From HGM13006 sp963649625 (GTDB taxonomy: Bacteria > Bacillota > Clostridia > Oscillospirales > Oscillospiraceae): a stretch of 44,166 bases of DNA. The stretch lies in NCBI GenBank assembly GCA_963649625.1, contig CAVJIP010000165.1:1-44166 (forward strand). Direction: 5' to 3'. Position 1 is the first letter of the stretch, and each line of letters begins with the position of its first letter. Positions 32,492-40,402 of the stretch are shown here, one piece after another. Under the pieces are notes generated by a model. It worked only from the letters and a program-made list of their open reading frames with translations. It was not told the DNA's origin and made no database searches. The position numbers and the translations under genes are program-made.

Positions 32492-35400
32492 TTACTCTAC
32501 AGATTTCAAGGATTCCACCATGTCGATTTTCTTCATGCGGAAATACATCATCACGTTCACCAGCACCGCAAACCCCAGGCTCATCACAATGGAGAGTATG
32601 TAGTTCTGGGGCAGGGCCTGCCGGCCAAACATCACAATGTCCATTTCCACGGTGCGGATAAGATAGGTGCAAAGATATTTCCCCAAAAGCTGTCCCAGGG
32701 CAATGCCCAATACCGTCAGCACCAGGTTCTCCCGGTAGACGTACATGGCCACCTCTACATCGTAGAAGCCCAGCACCTTAATGGTGGCCAGCTCCCGCAT
32801 TCGCTCGGTAATATTGATATTGGTCAGGTTGTACAGCACCACCAGGGCCAGGGCCGCCGCAGAAATGATAATAATCATCACTGCCGCATCCACCACCTCC
32901 ATGGTGCTGCGGAAGGAGCGAGCGGTGGCCCCCATATTCACTGCGCCGCTGACCCCCTCCTGGGCCATCAGCTCCTGGCACACCTGGCTTACCCCTTCAT
33001 CGGAGGAATCCACCGTGGAAAGCAAATACTCGTTGGCCTGGTAGTCCTCCCCGGACAGGGCCTCATATTCCCCGGCGGTCATGTAGGCGTAGTGGTAGAC
33101 ATAATGCTCGTTGATTCCCGCCACCCTTACGGTGATTCTGGTGCCGCAGTCAACGGTCAGGCTGTCGCCCACCTGCAGGCCCAGCATCTCCGCCAGCTTT
33201 TCGTCGATAATGACCCCATCCTCCGGAATGTCCAGATGCTCCCCGGTGTCCATGCTGTGAAGGTCGATTTGCCGGTACAGGGCCGCCGGATCCTCCGTCA
33301 CCGTCAGGTAGCCGTCCACGGCGGCATTTTCCCCCTGGAAGGTCACGGAGCGGGTGTTGGCCGGGGCCATAGAGCTGACCCCCTCCATTTGGGAGAGCAG
33401 CTGTCCGATCTTTTCCTGCACCCCCTCCACCGAGGTGTCCAGGGTGATTTGGGCGGAGTATTTGTAAATGCTGCCATATTGCAGGTCAATAATATTGAAA
33501 ATACTGCTTCGCAGACCAAGCCCCGCAATCAGCAGCGCCGTACAGCCCGCCACGCCAATCACCGTCATCCAGAACCGCTTTTTATAGCGGAGCAGGTTCC
33601 TGGCGGAAACCTTCATGGAAAAGGTAAAATGCTTCCACAAAAAGGGAATATGCTCCAGCAGAATGCGCTTTCCCGCCTTGGGGGCCTTGGGCCGCATCAG
33701 GGAGGCAGGGCTGGAGCTGGCCGTGGACAGCATGGCCCACAGGGTGGCTCCCACGGTGCAGACAAGTCCCGCCCCCATGGCCCCAAAGCACAGGCCCCAG
33801 TGGACGGAAAGCTCCAGCCTGGGCAGGGTATACATAATCCCATAGGAGGTGAAAATCACCCAGGGAATCAGGGTGGTTCCAATCACCGCTCCGATGACAG
33901 CTCCCAGCACCGCCGCCATGGCCCCGTAGAGCAGGAACTTGGCCGCTATCGCCCCGGTGTCGTAGCCCATGGCCTTAACGGTGCCAATCTGGGTGCGCTC
34001 CTCCTCCACCATCCGGGTCATGGTGGTCAGGCATACCAGCGCCGCCACCACAAAGAAAATTAAGGGAAACATCCGGGCCAGGTTTTCCATCCGGGAGGCG
34101 TTCTGGTCATAGCTCACGAAGCCGTAGTTGCTCTCCCGATCCAGCACATAGACCTCCGGGACTGGAATTTCCCCGATTTTCTCCTGGGCCTCCTGAATCT
34201 GAGTCTGCCCCTGGGAGAGCTTTTCCTCCGTCTCCGTCTGAGCCTGCTCCAGCTCCTCCAGCCCCTGAGCGTACTCTGTCTCCCCGTCCTGAAGCTCTGC
34301 CTCCCCGTCGGCGATCTGCTGGGCGGCCTCCGCCACCTGCCGGTCATACTGGGCCTGGGCCTCCTGATAGTCCGTCTCACCGGACTCCAGCTGAGCCTGT
34401 CCGGCGTAATACTGGCTCCAGCCGCTGTCGATCTGGCTCTGCACCTCAGACAGCTGCTCCTCCGCCTGGGCGGCCTGGGTGTAATATTCCGCCCATCCTG
34501 CGTCCAGCTGCTGCCGTCCGGCCTCCAGCTGGGCCTGAGCATCTGCCAGCTGGCTTTGGCTGTCCGCCAGCTGGGCCTTCATGGTGTCCAAGGTCTCCTG
34601 TTTGAAGATGAGTGTCTCCAGGTCAATGGGAATCCCCGTATCCTGGGCCTCCTCCACCCGCTGCTGCTGGGCCTCCAGGGCCTTTTCGTAGGCTGCAACC
34701 GCCTCCTCCAGGGCACTCACCTGGGCCTGGGCACTGTCTGCCTGGGCCTTGCCCTGATTCCAGGTTTCCTCCTGGGCCTCCAGCTCCGCCCTGGCGGCGG
34801 ACAGCTGGATCTCCGCCGAGGCCCGCTGACTGTCCAGCTCCCCTTGGGCACTGTTTAACGTCTCCTTGGACTGACACAGCTCCTGCCAGCCCTGATCCAG
34901 CTGTTCCCTGGCCCCCTCCAGCTGGCTCTGGCCGGAGGCAACCCCCTCCCCATAGCTCTCCTTGGACTCCGCCAGCTGCTGCCAGCCCTCGTCCAGCTGG
35001 GTTCGGGCCTCCGACAGCTCCTGCCGCCCCTCCCGGAGCTGCTCCTCCGCCTGGGCCTCAGCAGCGTCCAGCTCCTGCTGGGCTCCATCCACCTGGCGCT
35101 GAGCATCAGACACCAGTTCTTCATACCGCAGCTCCGCCCGCTCCTGAGCCGTCCTTTCCAGCCGCTCCGTTAATTCCCCAATCAGGCTTTCATAGTCCGC
35201 TCCATAGGCATCCAGCTCCCTGGCTCCCGCCGCCTGAAGGTTTACCAGGGTGTAATACTCCAGCTGAAAGCTCTCCTCCGGCAGCAGCACGAAGGCCACC
35301 ACCCGGCCGTCTCCCAGGGTGCTGGTGCCCCGATCCAGGGAGATATACAGTGGGCTTTCCACCACGCCGGTGATGGTATAGGTGCCATCTGTCAGGGCAT

Positions 35401-35875
35401 CCGCCATGCTCTCCCCGGGGGTCAGGGTAATGGTGTCCCCCAGGGACACCTCCATGGCCTCCAGGAGCTTTGCATCCACGGCGCATTCGTTTTTCTCCTG
35501 GGGCAGCCGCCCCTCTGTCACCGTGGGAGTGTGAAAGCCCGCCTGGGACAGGCTGATGGCCTTGACCACCTTCTGGGTATCGCCCATGGTCAGGGTGGCG
35601 TCAAGGGACCAGCCGCCCTCGGCCTTTTCCACCCCCTCCACTTGAGAAAAGGCCTCCACATCCTCCTGGGTCAGGCCCAGGGTCGAAAGGATCTGCACGT
35701 CATACAGGCCCTTTTCATCGAAAAATCGATCCGAGGTGGCACGCATATCCGGAGCCGCAGACCGCAGGCCCACCAGAAACAGCACCCCCAGGGCCACCAT
35801 GACCAGAATGGAGAGGAACCGGGTGCGGGAGCCTCTGATCTCCCGTATCAGCTCTTTTCGAAGGGTTCTGCTCAC
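32492..35875 (-). CDS. FtsX-family ABC permease with a long periplasm-side coiled coil (GTG start)
   Basis: ABC permease of 1127 residues. After a first membrane helix (SILVMVALGVLFLVGLRS) comes an extracytoplasmic domain. A coiled coil of roughly 320 residues (about 250-570) follows, rich in Gln, Glu and Ala with recurring QLEAG/QLDxGW units. Then comes an FtsX membrane block near 590-730, a second extracytoplasmic domain, and a C-terminal FtsX block from about 990. The start is GTG 35875, which overlaps the ATPase stop (TAGTG) and gives MSRTLRKELIREIRGSRTRF, the usual N-terminus; GTG 35881 is an alternative. Relatives drive lipoprotein or peptide export or mechanically signal to wall enzymes. 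Function unknown. Confidence 0.9.
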   Translation of the reverse strand: MSRTLRKELIREIRGSRTRFLSILVMVALGVLFLVGLRSAAPDMRATSDRFFDEKGLYDVQILSTLGLTQEDVEAFSQVEGVEKAEGGWSLDATLTMGDTQKVVKAISLSQAGFHTPTVTEGRLPQEKNECAVDAKLLEAMEVSLGDTITLTPGESMADALTDGTYTITGVVESPLYISLDRGTSTLGDGRVVAFVLLPEESFQLEYYTLVNLQAAGARELDAYGADYESLIGELTERLERTAQERAELRYEELVSDAQRQVDGAQQELDAAEAQAEEQLREGRQELSEARTQLDEGWQQLAESKESYGEGVASGQSQLEGAREQLDQGWQELCQSKETLNSAQGELDSQRASAEIQLSAARAELEAQEETWNQGKAQADSAQAQVSALEEAVAAYEKALEAQQQRVEEAQDTGIPIDLETLIFKQETLDTMKAQLADSQSQLADAQAQLEAGRQQLDAGWAEYYTQAAQAEEQLSEVQSQIDSGWSQYYAGQAQLESGETDYQEAQAQYDRQVAEAAQQIADGEAELQDGETEYAQGLEELEQAQTETEEKLSQGQTQIQEAQEKIGEIPVPEVYVLDRESNYGFVSYDQNASRMENLARMFPLIFFVVAALVCLTTMTRMVEEERTQIGTVKAMGYDTGAIAAKFLLYGAMAAVLGAVIGAVIGTTLIPWVIFTSYGIMYTLPRLELSVHWGLCFGAMGAGLVCTVGATLWAMLSTASSSPASLMRPKAPKAGKRILLEHIPFLWKHFTFSMKVSARNLLRYKKRFWMTVIGVAGCTALLIAGLGLRSSIFNIIDLQYGSIYKYSAQITLDTSVEGVQEKIGQLLSQMEGVSSMAPANTRSVTFQGENAAVDGYLTVTEDPAALYRQIDLHSMDTGEHLDIPEDGVIIDEKLAEMLGLQVGDSLTVDCGTRITVRVAGINEHYVYHYAYMTAGEYEALSGEDYQANEYLLSTVDSSDEGVSQVCQELMAQEGVSGAVNMGATARSFRSTMEVVDAAVMIIIISAAALALVVLYNLTNINITERMRELATIKVLGFYDVEVAMYVYRENLVLTVLGIALGQLLGKYLCTYLIRTVEMDIVMFGRQALPQNYILSIVMSLGFAVLVNVMMYFRMKKIDMVESLKSVE

Positions 35876-36576
35876 TACCACTCGATCCTTTCTATGGGGG
35901 TGGGGTCGGGGTTCTGATACATCTTGCTCACCGTTCCGCTGCGAATCTGAATGACCCGATCTCCCATGGGCATCAGGGCGGAGTTGTGGGTGATGATGAT
36001 GACGGTCATGCCGTCCCTTCGGCAGGTGTCCTGGAGAAGCCGAAGCACCTCCTTGCCGGTGTTATAGTCCAGGGCCCCGGTAGGCTCATCGCAGAGCAGG
36101 AGCTTTGGCCGCTTGGCCAGGGCCCGGGCAATGGCCACCCTCTGCTGCTCTCCTCCGGAGAGCTGGGCCGGGAAATTGTTCATCCGTTCTCCCAAACCCA
36201 CCCGCTCCAGGGCCTCCGAGGCATCCATGGGGTTGGGGCAGATCTCACTGGCCAGCTCTACGTTTTCCTTGGCGGTGAGATTTCCCACCAAATTGTAAAA
36301 CTGAAACACAAAGCCAATGTCATACCGGCGGTACTGGGTGAGCCTCCGCCCCCGGAGCCCGCTGATCTCCTGATTGTCCACCAGAATAGAGCCGGACGTG
36401 GGGGTATCCATGCCCCCCAGCAGGTTCAGCACCGTGGTTTTCCCTGCACCGCTGGGGCCGACGATAATGCACAGCTCCCCCTTTTCCACCTGTAGGCTTA
36501 CCCCCTTGAGGGCCTGAACCGCACCGCCGCCGGAGGAATAGACCCGCCGGACATCCTGTAGGGTAATAAATGCCAT
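35875..36576 (-). CDS. ABC transporter ATP-binding protein, MacB/LolD type
   Basis: ATPase of 233 residues partnered with the FtsX-type permease that follows. Walker A is VGPSGAGKTT near residue 40, the signature is LSGGEQQRVAIARALA, and Walker B is LLLCDEPTGALD, followed by the LolD-like ITHNSALMPMGDRVIQIRSG. This group uses ATP for mechanical work on extracytoplasmic domains rather than transmembrane transport. AGGAGCG precedes the ATG, and the permease start overlaps its stop. A moderate promoter lies 37-64 bases upstream. Confidence 0.93.
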   Translation of the reverse strand: MAFITLQDVRRVYSSGGGAVQALKGVSLQVEKGELCIIVGPSGAGKTTVLNLLGGMDTPTSGSILVDNQEISGLRGRRLTQYRRYDIGFVFQFYNLVGNLTAKENVELASEICPNPMDASEALERVGLGERMNNFPAQLSGGEQQRVAIARALAKRPKLLLCDEPTGALDYNTGKEVLRLLQDTCRRDGMTVIIITHNSALMPMGDRVIQIRSGTVSKMYQNPDPTPIERIEW

Positions 36577-36612
36577 AGCGACACGCTCCTATACTTCGTT
36601 GGACATAATTAT

Positions 36613-36640
36613 AGTATAGCAGGGCCGGGAAAGTAATGAA
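36613..36640 (-). promoter_or_regulatory. Candidate promoter of the FtsX-type ABC operon
   Basis: Minus strand TTCATT (36635-36640), 16-base spacer, TATACT (36613-36618). The -35 match is weak. The rest of the gap to 36703 holds only a short imperfect hairpin. Confidence 0.4.
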
Positions 36641-36703
36641 CATCCTGTAAATTTTCCGAAAGCTCAGGGAATACACCGGATGCTCCCTGGGGCCGATTCC
36701 GGC

Positions 36704-37177
36704 TCACCTTCCCCTCAGCCCCCACAGGGCCAGCTCCAGGGCCCTGTCCACCGCCTGGGCCTGTACCTGGCTTCGGTTTCCCTGAAACACATAGCTTCGG
36801 CAGAAGCTCTCTCCCCCAAGCCACAGCCCCAGGTACACGGTTCCCACCGGGCTTTTTCTGTCTCCCTCCGGGCCGGCCAGCCCTGTAGCGGACACCGCCA
36901 AATCGGCCTCCATCACCCTGGCCGCCCCCTGGGCCATGGCCCGGGCCACCGGCTCCGACACTGCGCCGCAGTGCTCCAACAGCTCCCCGGGGACACCCAG
37001 CACCTGATGCTTAATTCGGTCACAGTAGCTGATGATTCCTCCGGGAAACACCTGGGAGCTGCCGGGCATCGCCGTAATGGCCGAGGCGATTTGTCCCCCG
37101 GTCAGGGACTCCGCCGTGGTGACGGACAGCCCCAGCTCCCTGAGCAGGGCCACCAGCTCCCTTGCCTTATCCTCCAT
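36704..37177 (-). CDS. pncC: Nicotinamide-nucleotide amidohydrolase PncC (CinA C-terminal type)
   Basis: Stand-alone CinA C-terminal domain, 157 residues, which deamidates nicotinamide mononucleotide to nicotinate mononucleotide in NAD recycling. TTAESLTGGQIASAITAMPGSS near residue 20 and VSATGLAGPEGDRKSPVGTVYLG are the diagnostic motifs. The N-terminal molybdopterin-binding domain of full CinA is absent, as in PncC. The start overlaps the thiI end by eleven bases, and both genes share a promoter upstream of thiI. Confidence 0.92.
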   Translation of the reverse strand: MEDKARELVALLRELGLSVTTAESLTGGQIASAITAMPGSSQVFPGGIISYCDRIKHQVLGVPGELLEHCGAVSEPVARAMAQGAARVMEADLAVSATGLAGPEGDRKSPVGTVYLGLWLGGESFCRSYVFQGNRSQVQAQAVDRALELALWGLRGR

Positions 37178-38345
37178 AGCGGATATGCACCGGCTCGGTG
37201 CCCTCCACTGCGGCGGCCACCAGGTCGTCTACATTGAGATTTGTTTCGATTGCCTCAATCTCCCGGAGAGAGGGACGGGTCCTGGGATGCTTGGGGGTAA
37301 ACACGGTGCAGCAGTCCTCATAGGGCAGGATGGAGGTTTCCATGGTGCCGATTTTTCGGGCGACGGTGATAATCTCCTCCTTGTCCATGCCGATCACCGG
37401 GCGGAACACCGGAAGCGTACACACTGCGTTTGTGACCATCATGGCCTGCATGGTCTGGGAGGCCACCTGACCCAGGCTCTCCCCGGTGGTCAGGGACATA
37501 CAGCCCAGCTTCTCCGCCAGAGCCTGGGCAATGCGCATCATCATCCGCCGCATGATCAGGGTGAAAAACTCCTCCGGGCACTTGTCCCGAATCTCCTCCT
37601 GGATTTTGGTGAAGGGCACCACATGGACGGTCATTCTGCCGCAGTACCGGGTCATGATTCGGGCCAGCTCCAGCACCTTCTCCTTGGCCCGCTCGGAGGT
37701 ATAGGGATAGCTGAAAAAGTGGACGCACTCCAGCTCGACCCCCCGCTTGCCAATCATATAGCCCGCCACCGGGCTGTCAATGCCCCCGGAGAGAAGCAGG
37801 GCCGTCTTGCCTCCCACCCCCGTGGGCAGGCCCCCGGCGCCCATCCGAGAGGGCCCGTGGACATAGGCGTGATCCTCCCGCACCTCCACATATACGGTGT
37901 ACTCCGGGCGATGCACGTCTACCCGGGTATTGGGGTATTCCTCCGCCAGACGGCCACCGATCTCCTGGGAGATTTGAATGGAGGTCAGAGGGAATTTCTT
38001 GTCCGCCCGCTTGGACTCCACCTTAAAACTCCGGGCCGCCTCTACCTCCTCTCCCAGGTAGTCCCGGCAGGCCTCAAATATGGCATCCATGGTCTTTTCA
38101 CAGCCCCGGCAGCGGCACATGGTTGCCACCCCGAACACCCGGCCACAGGCCTCCCAGACCCCGTCCAGGTCGCAGTCCTCATCCTCCGGCTCCACATATA
38201 CGGTGGATTGCAGCAGCCGAATCTTAAACTTCCCATAGGGCCGCAGCCGCCGGGTCAGATTGGAGTGGAGCCGCCCCTCGAAGGAGGAACGGTTCAGTCC
38301 CTTCAGGACGATCTCGCCCATTTTCAGGAGAAACATTTCATTCAT
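37167..38345 (-). CDS. thiI: tRNA 4-thiouridine sulfurtransferase ThiI
   Basis: ATP-dependent enzyme making 4-thiouridine at position 8 of tRNA and, in some bacteria, passing sulfur to thiamine synthesis. The 392-residue form has the N-terminal ferredoxin-like and THUMP domains (about 1-165) and the PP-loop LLSGGIDSPVAGY near residue 183, then the acceptor segments TTGESLGQVASQTM and GMDKEEIITVARKIGT. It lacks the C-terminal rhodanese domain of the E. coli enzyme, as usual in Firmicutes. ATG 38345 follows GAGGAA and gives MNEMFLLKMGEIVLKGLNR; the frame to 38366 has no ribosome site. Confidence 0.95.
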   Translation of the reverse strand: MNEMFLLKMGEIVLKGLNRSSFEGRLHSNLTRRLRPYGKFKIRLLQSTVYVEPEDEDCDLDGVWEACGRVFGVATMCRCRGCEKTMDAIFEACRDYLGEEVEAARSFKVESKRADKKFPLTSIQISQEIGGRLAEEYPNTRVDVHRPEYTVYVEVREDHAYVHGPSRMGAGGLPTGVGGKTALLLSGGIDSPVAGYMIGKRGVELECVHFFSYPYTSERAKEKVLELARIMTRYCGRMTVHVVPFTKIQEEIRDKCPEEFFTLIMRRMMMRIAQALAEKLGCMSLTTGESLGQVASQTMQAMMVTNAVCTLPVFRPVIGMDKEEIITVARKIGTMETSILPYEDCCTVFTPKHPRTRPSLREIEAIETNLNVDDLVAAAVEGTEPVHIRYGG

Positions 38346-38383
38346 ATTGGGTTTCCTCAGTTCCATTGATATTGTGTGGGGAC

Positions 38384-38412
38384 ATTATACACCAAAGCCG
38401 CCGCCCTTGCAA
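38384..38412 (-). promoter_or_regulatory. Promoter of thiI-pncC
   Basis: Minus strand TTGCAA (38407-38412), 17-base spacer, perfect TATAAT (38384-38389), 39 bases before the start codon. The repeat remnant lies just upstream. Confidence 0.7.
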
Positions 38413-38415
38413 CCG

Positions 38416-38478
38416 CCCAGGGAATCTGTGGGGTAACAGAACCGCCAAAAACCTATGGCGCAATTGTGCGGTGCTGCC
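38416..38478. repeat. Remnant of the 168-bp MITE-like element, fused to the comM stop
   Basis: 63 bases matching the right end of the element at 17278-17445 (52 of 63 identical, ungapped). The end with TATGGCGCAATTGTGCGGTG is fully conserved; the left part of the element is missing. The comM stop codon (38479-38481) begins at the next base, so the insertion junction lies at the gene's end. Confidence 0.7.
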
Positions 38479-39990
38479 CTAGCTCAGGCGGTAGGTGCGA
38501 TACTGGATGGCCTCCGCCAGATGCTCCGGCCCAATGTCCTCGCTGCCGGCTAAGTCCGCAACGGTGCGGGCCACCCGGAGAATCCGGTCATAGCTTCGGG
38601 CGGTCAGGTTCATGCGGCGAAAGGCCTGCCGCATCAGCTCCGTACAGGCACTGTCCAGCTGGCACACCCTTTGGAGCACCGCCGGAGTCATCTCTCCATT
38701 GCAGCGGACCTCCGTTTCCCGGAACCGCCGGGTCTGCACGGCTCGGGCCTTGTCCACCCGGGCCTTAATGTCCTGGGAGGGCTCTCCCTGGGCCCTGGAG
38801 GACATGGACTCAAAGTCCACCGCCGGCACCTCCACGATCATGTCGATTCGATCCAGCAGGGGGCCGGACAGCCGGGACAGATACTGCTTTACCGAGGATT
38901 GGGAGCAGGTACACCGGCCGGAGGCATGGCCGTACCAGCCGCATTTGCAGGGATTCATGGCGCACACCAGCATAAATTTGCTGGGATAGGTGGCCGACCC
39001 GCCCACCCGGGAGATGGTCACTCTGCCGTCCTCCAGAGGCTGACGCATGATCTCCAGGGCATCCTTGGAAAACTCCGGCAGCTCATCCAAAAACAGCACC
39101 CCATTGTGGGCCAGAGAGATCTCTCCCGGCTTGGGATTGGTGCCTCCTCCGGCCAGTCCTGCGGCGGACACCGTGTGGTGGGGGGAGCGGAAGGGCCGCT
39201 CCGTAACCAGAGGCCGCTCCTTGGTCAGCAGTCCCTGGACGGAATAAATTTGGCTCACCTCCAGCTCCTCCTCCCGGGTCATATCCGGCAGAATGGAGGG
39301 AAGCCGCTTGGCCAGCATACTTTTTCCCGCCCCCGGCGGCCCCACCATGAGAATATTGTGGGAGCCTGCCGCCGCAATCTCCAGGGCCCGCTTTACGTTC
39401 TCCTGGCCCTTCACATCCCGGAAATCCAGCTTAGGGGTATTCTCCGGCTCCGGCTCCCAGGGCTGCACCGGCTCCATAGGGCGATAGCCGGTGAGATGAT
39501 CCCGGAGCTGCTCCACCGTCTCCGGCGCATAGACCGTAAGTCCTCCCGCCAAGGTGGCCTCCGGGCCGTTGGCCGCCGGAACCACCAGGGTGTCCACGCC
39601 CATGGCCTCCGCCGCCAGGGCCATGGGCAGAATCCCGCTTAGAGGCCGGAGAGCCCCGCTCATGCTGACCTCTCCCAGAAACGCCCAGTTGTCCCCCGGC
39701 AGCCGCAGCTGCCCGGAGGAGGCCAGTATTCCCATGAGAATGGGCAGGTCGTAAACCGTGCCGCTTTTCCGGGTTCCCGCCGGAGCCAGATTGATGGTGA
39801 TGCGCCCGGTGGGAAACCGCATTCCGCTGCTGAGGATGGCCGTACGAACCCGCTCCCGGGACTCCTTCACCGCCGCATCCGGCAGCCCCACAATGTCAAA
39901 GCTGGGCAGGCCCTGGGTGATGCTGCACTCCACCGTGACCCCATAGCCCTGAATGCCTCCCAGCCCCATGGACCAGAGATGATAGACCAT
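38479..39990 (-). CDS. comM: YifB/ComM-family Mg chelatase-like AAA+ ATPase
   Basis: AAA+ protein of 503 residues. The N-terminal Lon-like domain is MGLGGIQGYGVTVECSITQGLPSFDIVGLPDAAVKES. Walker A is GPPGAGKSMLAKRLPSIL near residue 218, Walker B is GVLFLDELPEF, and a C4-type segment CAMNPCKCGWYGHASGRCTCS precedes the C-terminal helical domain. ComM in competent bacteria is a hexameric helicase that extends branch migration during transformation. Most bacteria carry this family. ATG 39990 follows GGAAAGGAG; the frame open to 40173 crosses a promoter and is rejected. The last codons border a repeat remnant. No other competence gene is near. Confidence 0.94.
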   Translation of the reverse strand: MVYHLWSMGLGGIQGYGVTVECSITQGLPSFDIVGLPDAAVKESRERVRTAILSSGMRFPTGRITINLAPAGTRKSGTVYDLPILMGILASSGQLRLPGDNWAFLGEVSMSGALRPLSGILPMALAAEAMGVDTLVVPAANGPEATLAGGLTVYAPETVEQLRDHLTGYRPMEPVQPWEPEPENTPKLDFRDVKGQENVKRALEIAAAGSHNILMVGPPGAGKSMLAKRLPSILPDMTREEELEVSQIYSVQGLLTKERPLVTERPFRSPHHTVSAAGLAGGGTNPKPGEISLAHNGVLFLDELPEFSKDALEIMRQPLEDGRVTISRVGGSATYPSKFMLVCAMNPCKCGWYGHASGRCTCSQSSVKQYLSRLSGPLLDRIDMIVEVPAVDFESMSSRAQGEPSQDIKARVDKARAVQTRRFRETEVRCNGEMTPAVLQRVCQLDSACTELMRQAFRRMNLTARSYDRILRVARTVADLAGSEDIGPEHLAEAIQYRTYRLS

Positions 39991-40088
39991 AAAATGCTCC
40001 TTTCCGTCCCCGTGCATCGGAAATCTTGATCCTTGTCCGCTGCAATTCCTGCCGTAGGGACTTGCGATAGGTCTGGAATGTACTATCC

Positions 40089-40113
40089 TGCGAAACGTAT
40101 GATACGTCTCGCA
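40089..40113. promoter_or_regulatory. 25-bp palindrome in the comM leader / PFOR upstream region
   Basis: TGCGAAACGTAT, central G, ATACGTCTCGCA: 11 of 12 pairs match. It lies about 25-50 bases into the predicted comM leader and 155 bases upstream of the PFOR -35 box. The same core occurs at 44107-44127. The odd one-base centre suits a DNA operator rather than an RNA hairpin. The binding protein is unknown. Confidence 0.6.
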
Positions 40114-40144
40114 CAAAGCTTGAGAATCCCTTGTTTTTACCTTT

Positions 40145-40173
40145 ATTTTACCGCAAGAATTGTGAAATTTCAA
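40145..40173 (-). promoter_or_regulatory. Promoter of comM
   Basis: Minus strand TTGAAA (40168-40173), 17-base spacer, TAAAAT (40145-40150). It predicts a leader of about 148 bases. The 412-base gap 39991-40402 also holds the palindrome, the PFOR promoter and the PFOR leader. Confidence 0.65.
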
Positions 40174-40267
40174 ACAAATCTTTTATGCAACATCACATGA
40201 GTTCTTCTTTTCCGTGGCTCCGGCCTTGTTGGAATGTGCAAAGTTTTGAAAAATACCATGCAGAAGA

Positions 40268-40297
40268 TTTACATTTCTTCTGATTTTGTGATACAAT
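40268..40297 (+). promoter_or_regulatory. Promoter of the PFOR gene
   Basis: TTTACA (40268-40273), 18-base spacer, TACAAT (40292-40297) with an extended -10 TGA just before it. Confidence 0.65.
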
Positions 40298-40303
40298 AGA
40301 GGT

Positions 40304-40402
40304 GCTACGACGGTCGGCATCGTGACACAGTGCCGGCCCGGCGGGCGCAAGAGTCGCTGTACCCCTACAGCGTCGCCCCAAACGATTCAAGGAGGAATTA
40401 TT
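40304..40402 (+). ncRNA. GC-rich structured leader of the PFOR mRNA
   Basis: About 100 bases of leader that fold on inspection into three helices: 40312-40319 with 40331-40338 (eight pairs, one G-U), 40343-40347 with 40374-40378 (five pairs), and nested within it 40355-40361 with 40366-40372 (seven pairs, CCCC loop). A short unpaired stretch with AAGGAGG follows. It could be a cis-regulatory RNA or simply a stabilising leader. I do not recognise a known riboswitch in it. Confidence 0.4.

Noticed and set aside
34100..35130. DNA tandem repeat or CRISPR-like array
   Set aside because: The periodicity comes from heptad-rich coiled-coil codons; repeat units differ in length and sequence and lie inside a coding gene.
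40304..40402. Known riboswitch class (TPP, ZTP, fluoride, c-di-GMP) in the PFOR leader
   Set aside because: None of the conserved cores I know is present; only simple helices can be drawn.
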